64,000 bases of DNA, from assembly GCF_021183825.1 (NCBI RefSeq), contig NZ_CP089211.1, forward strand, positions 3,397,501 through 3,461,500, written 5' to 3'. Origin of the DNA: Sinomicrobium kalidii (GTDB taxonomy: Bacteria; Bacteroidota; Bacteroidia; Flavobacteriales; Flavobacteriaceae). Of the stretch, positions 62,683-64,000 are shown piece by piece (position 1 is the first letter of the stretch; every line of letters starts with the position of its first letter). The position numbers were made by a program, and so were the translations under genes. The notes beneath the pieces were generated by a model that did no database searches, was not told the origin of the DNA, and saw only the letters and a list, made by a program, of their open reading frames with translations.

Positions 62683-63393
62683 ATGTCTGAAAACTACCCC
62701 CCTGAATCCGGCACAAATGCGGAAATAGACAAGATCAGGTTGTCTATCGATTATTGGAACCAGATCCGGAGCACCGATGTTGCCCTTAGTTTCCTCACTT
62801 CGGGATACGGATTTACCCTGGAGTATGAAGATTTTAAGAACTGGGAAGCCCAAAATCCGGAGAACCTGCACTGTTACCTCGGGATACGCGACCTGAACCT
62901 GGAGTTTTACCTTGTGGACGACGTAACTGACCGTAAGCAGAATTACGTGATGGGTAAAACCCTGGTGCGAAAGGATTTTATAAGGAGCCTGACGACCGGT
63001 CCGTCAACCGCTTCCGATACTGTGGGAAATATGCCCGAACAGGAAGCGGATAAAAGGATCGTGAGCTGGATACTCTCTTCCAAAAGCTGGTTCGAAAGTC
63101 AGAAAAAACAGCGTAAAAAACCGGGACACGGCGAACTGCTGCGGTTGATAACACTGCCGTTTGCAGACCTGAAAAAACTGATGAATACAGGCGACCGGAC
63201 AGAATTGATCGCAATACTGGCCCTGAAAAACTTTCAAACTGCCGAGTATAACGGTTATAATGTAGAACTCATACTCACCAGGACGCAGATACTGACCGGA
63301 CAGGACCAATATACATTTTCCTACCAGGCATATGAAGACGTCTCACAGCCGCGTCCGCCTTTTAGTGTGGATGGAAGTTATAACCTGTTGTGA
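62683..63393 (+). CDS. hypothetical cytosolic protein
   Basis: This is a 236-residue protein with start MSENYPPESGTNAEIDKI. Words: IDYWNQIRSTDVALSFLTSGYGFTL, RIVSWILSSKSWFESQKKQ and VELILTRTQILTGQDQYTFSYQAYED. No signal or membrane segment; no family recognised. The open frame extends 95 codons upstream but that part overlaps the previous gene. GC content is back to the genome level here, so it may be outside the acquired toxin set. Confidence 0.6.
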   Translation: MSENYPPESGTNAEIDKIRLSIDYWNQIRSTDVALSFLTSGYGFTLEYEDFKNWEAQNPENLHCYLGIRDLNLEFYLVDDVTDRKQNYVMGKTLVRKDFIRSLTTGPSTASDTVGNMPEQEADKRIVSWILSSKSWFESQKKQRKKPGHGELLRLITLPFADLKKLMNTGDRTELIAILALKNFQTAEYNGYNVELILTRTQILTGQDQYTFSYQAYEDVSQPRPPFSVDGSYNLL

Positions 63394-63402
63394 TCGTAAT
63401 GG

Positions 63403-64000
63403 ATGGATGATACGCCGAGACTTGAAATAATCATGGATATGATTACGGGACTGGCAATGCTGGTCCTGTTTTCCGGAGTGTTATGGCATTTGTTCAAAAA
63501 GGGAAAACCGGTGTTTATAATATATCTGGCGGCCCTTTTCCTGATGGAGGTCTTGTCCTTTTTCGGAAAATCCAACCTTTATTTGTTTTCCATATCCTAT
63601 TTCATACATCATCTTTGCCTGAGCTGTTTCTTTCTTATTCTTGTCATGCGGCAGAAAACACGGGTTTTCTGGACGCTGAACCTGCTGCTTCTTGTTCCGA
63701 TGTTATCTCATATGGTCTTCAGGAAGGATGTGATTTCATATGAGTCGTATGACCGTCTTTGCTATAATCTCAGTATTCTCGGACAGGCGTTGTATGTGCT
63801 ATGGAAATTTTACGACCGGAAAATTGTCCTGAATCATGCCGGTTTGAGGGTGGTACTGGCGTCTCTGGCCTTTTTTGCCCTGGATTTCAGCCTGGCATTG
63901 TCTACCAATTACCTGTTGAACAAGCCCCTGTATATCGTTGGATGGGTCTGGGGCTTCCGGGCCCTGTGCCTGCTTGTATTTTACATTACCCTTATTACGT
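63403..64000 (+). CDS. multi-pass membrane protein, partial (runs off window end)
   Basis: The frame from ATG 63403 (or ATG 63433) is open to the last base. Its visible 199 residues contain about six hydrophobic segments (ITGLAMLVLFSGVLWHLF, VFIIYLAALFLMEVLSFFG, YFIHHLCLSCFFLILVM, VFWTLNLLLLVPMLSHM, VVLASLAFFALDFSLAL, GWVWGFRALCLLVFYIT). This seven-helix type resembles membrane proteins preceding histidine kinases in flavobacteria. Function unknown, and a kinase gene downstream would have to be checked. Confidence 0.6.
   Translation, partial: MDDTPRLEIIMDMITGLAMLVLFSGVLWHLFKKGKPVFIIYLAALFLMEVLSFFGKSNLYLFSISYFIHHLCLSCFFLILVMRQKTRVFWTLNLLLLVPMLSHMVFRKDVISYESYDRLCYNLSILGQALYVLWKFYDRKIVLNHAGLRVVLASLAFFALDFSLALSTNYLLNKPLYIVGWVWGFRALCLLVFYITLIT

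Overview
The window is a chromosome segment of a member of the Bacteroidota, most likely the family Flavobacteriaceae. The evidence is paired SusC/SusD uptake genes, lipoproteins with short lipoboxes, LytS/LytTR regulators, DUF4270, DUF4907 and DUF4280 type proteins, TssD/TssI genes of the Bacteroidota-specific type VI secretion system (subtype iii), and promoters of the TTTG-N19/20-TAnnTTTG form. Species cannot be named from the sequence alone.

Layout. 1-9.3 kb: the 3' part of an AsmA-like gene, an outer-membrane beta-barrel and a DUF4270 lipoprotein (minus strand), then an outer-membrane protein, a six-repeat Kelch lipoprotein, a DUF4907 protein and a LytS/LytR two-component pair. 9.4-15.3 kb: housekeeping genes, with DUF2797 divergent from a GH3-family adenylating enzyme, then clpX, clpP and tig on the minus strand. 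15.7-20.4 kb: an Old Yellow Enzyme-type oxidoreductase, a Crp/Fnr regulator, a small four-helix membrane protein and a TonB-dependent receptor.

20.5-42.5 kb is an alpha-glucan (maltodextrin/starch) utilisation locus. Two SusC/SusD pairs, a SusE-like binding lipoprotein and a GH13 amylase lie on the minus strand. A LacI-family regulator, an MFS transporter, beta-phosphoglucomutase, a GH65 maltose phosphorylase-like enzyme and two more GH13 enzymes lie on the plus strand. Surface enzymes would cut the polymer, SusCD would import oligosaccharides, periplasmic GH13 would trim them, the MFS protein would bring maltose into the cytosol, and GH65 plus beta-PGM would yield glucose and glucose-6-phosphate. 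Three nearly identical 18-bp dyads built on AACGTT precede the two susC genes and the transporter gene and are the probable LacI-family operators. A 160-bp nested palindromic element sits between the GH65 gene and the next GH13 gene.

42.6-46.6 kb: a glycerophosphodiesterase lipoprotein, thioredoxin, a DUF58 protein, tRNA-Asp(GTC), a BI-1 family membrane protein and a small PepSY-like secreted protein. About 1 kb without a convincing gene follows.

47.6-64 kb is a type VI secretion effector/immunity island: two TssD (Hcp-like) genes, one TssI (VgrG), a DUF4280 PAAR-like protein, and at least three candidate toxin genes, each followed by likely immunity genes. Two effectors look chimeric: a conserved delivery half of normal base composition joined to an AT-rich toxin half. 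One of these halves is a GH19-type peptidoglycan hydrolase; the other, the C-terminal half of the 833-residue protein, is not recognised. Two genes downstream are paralogues, and the second is split by a one-base shift at a T5 run. No sheath, baseplate or ClpV gene is seen, so the structural genes must lie elsewhere. The last gene runs off the window end. This island is the best candidate for undescribed biology.
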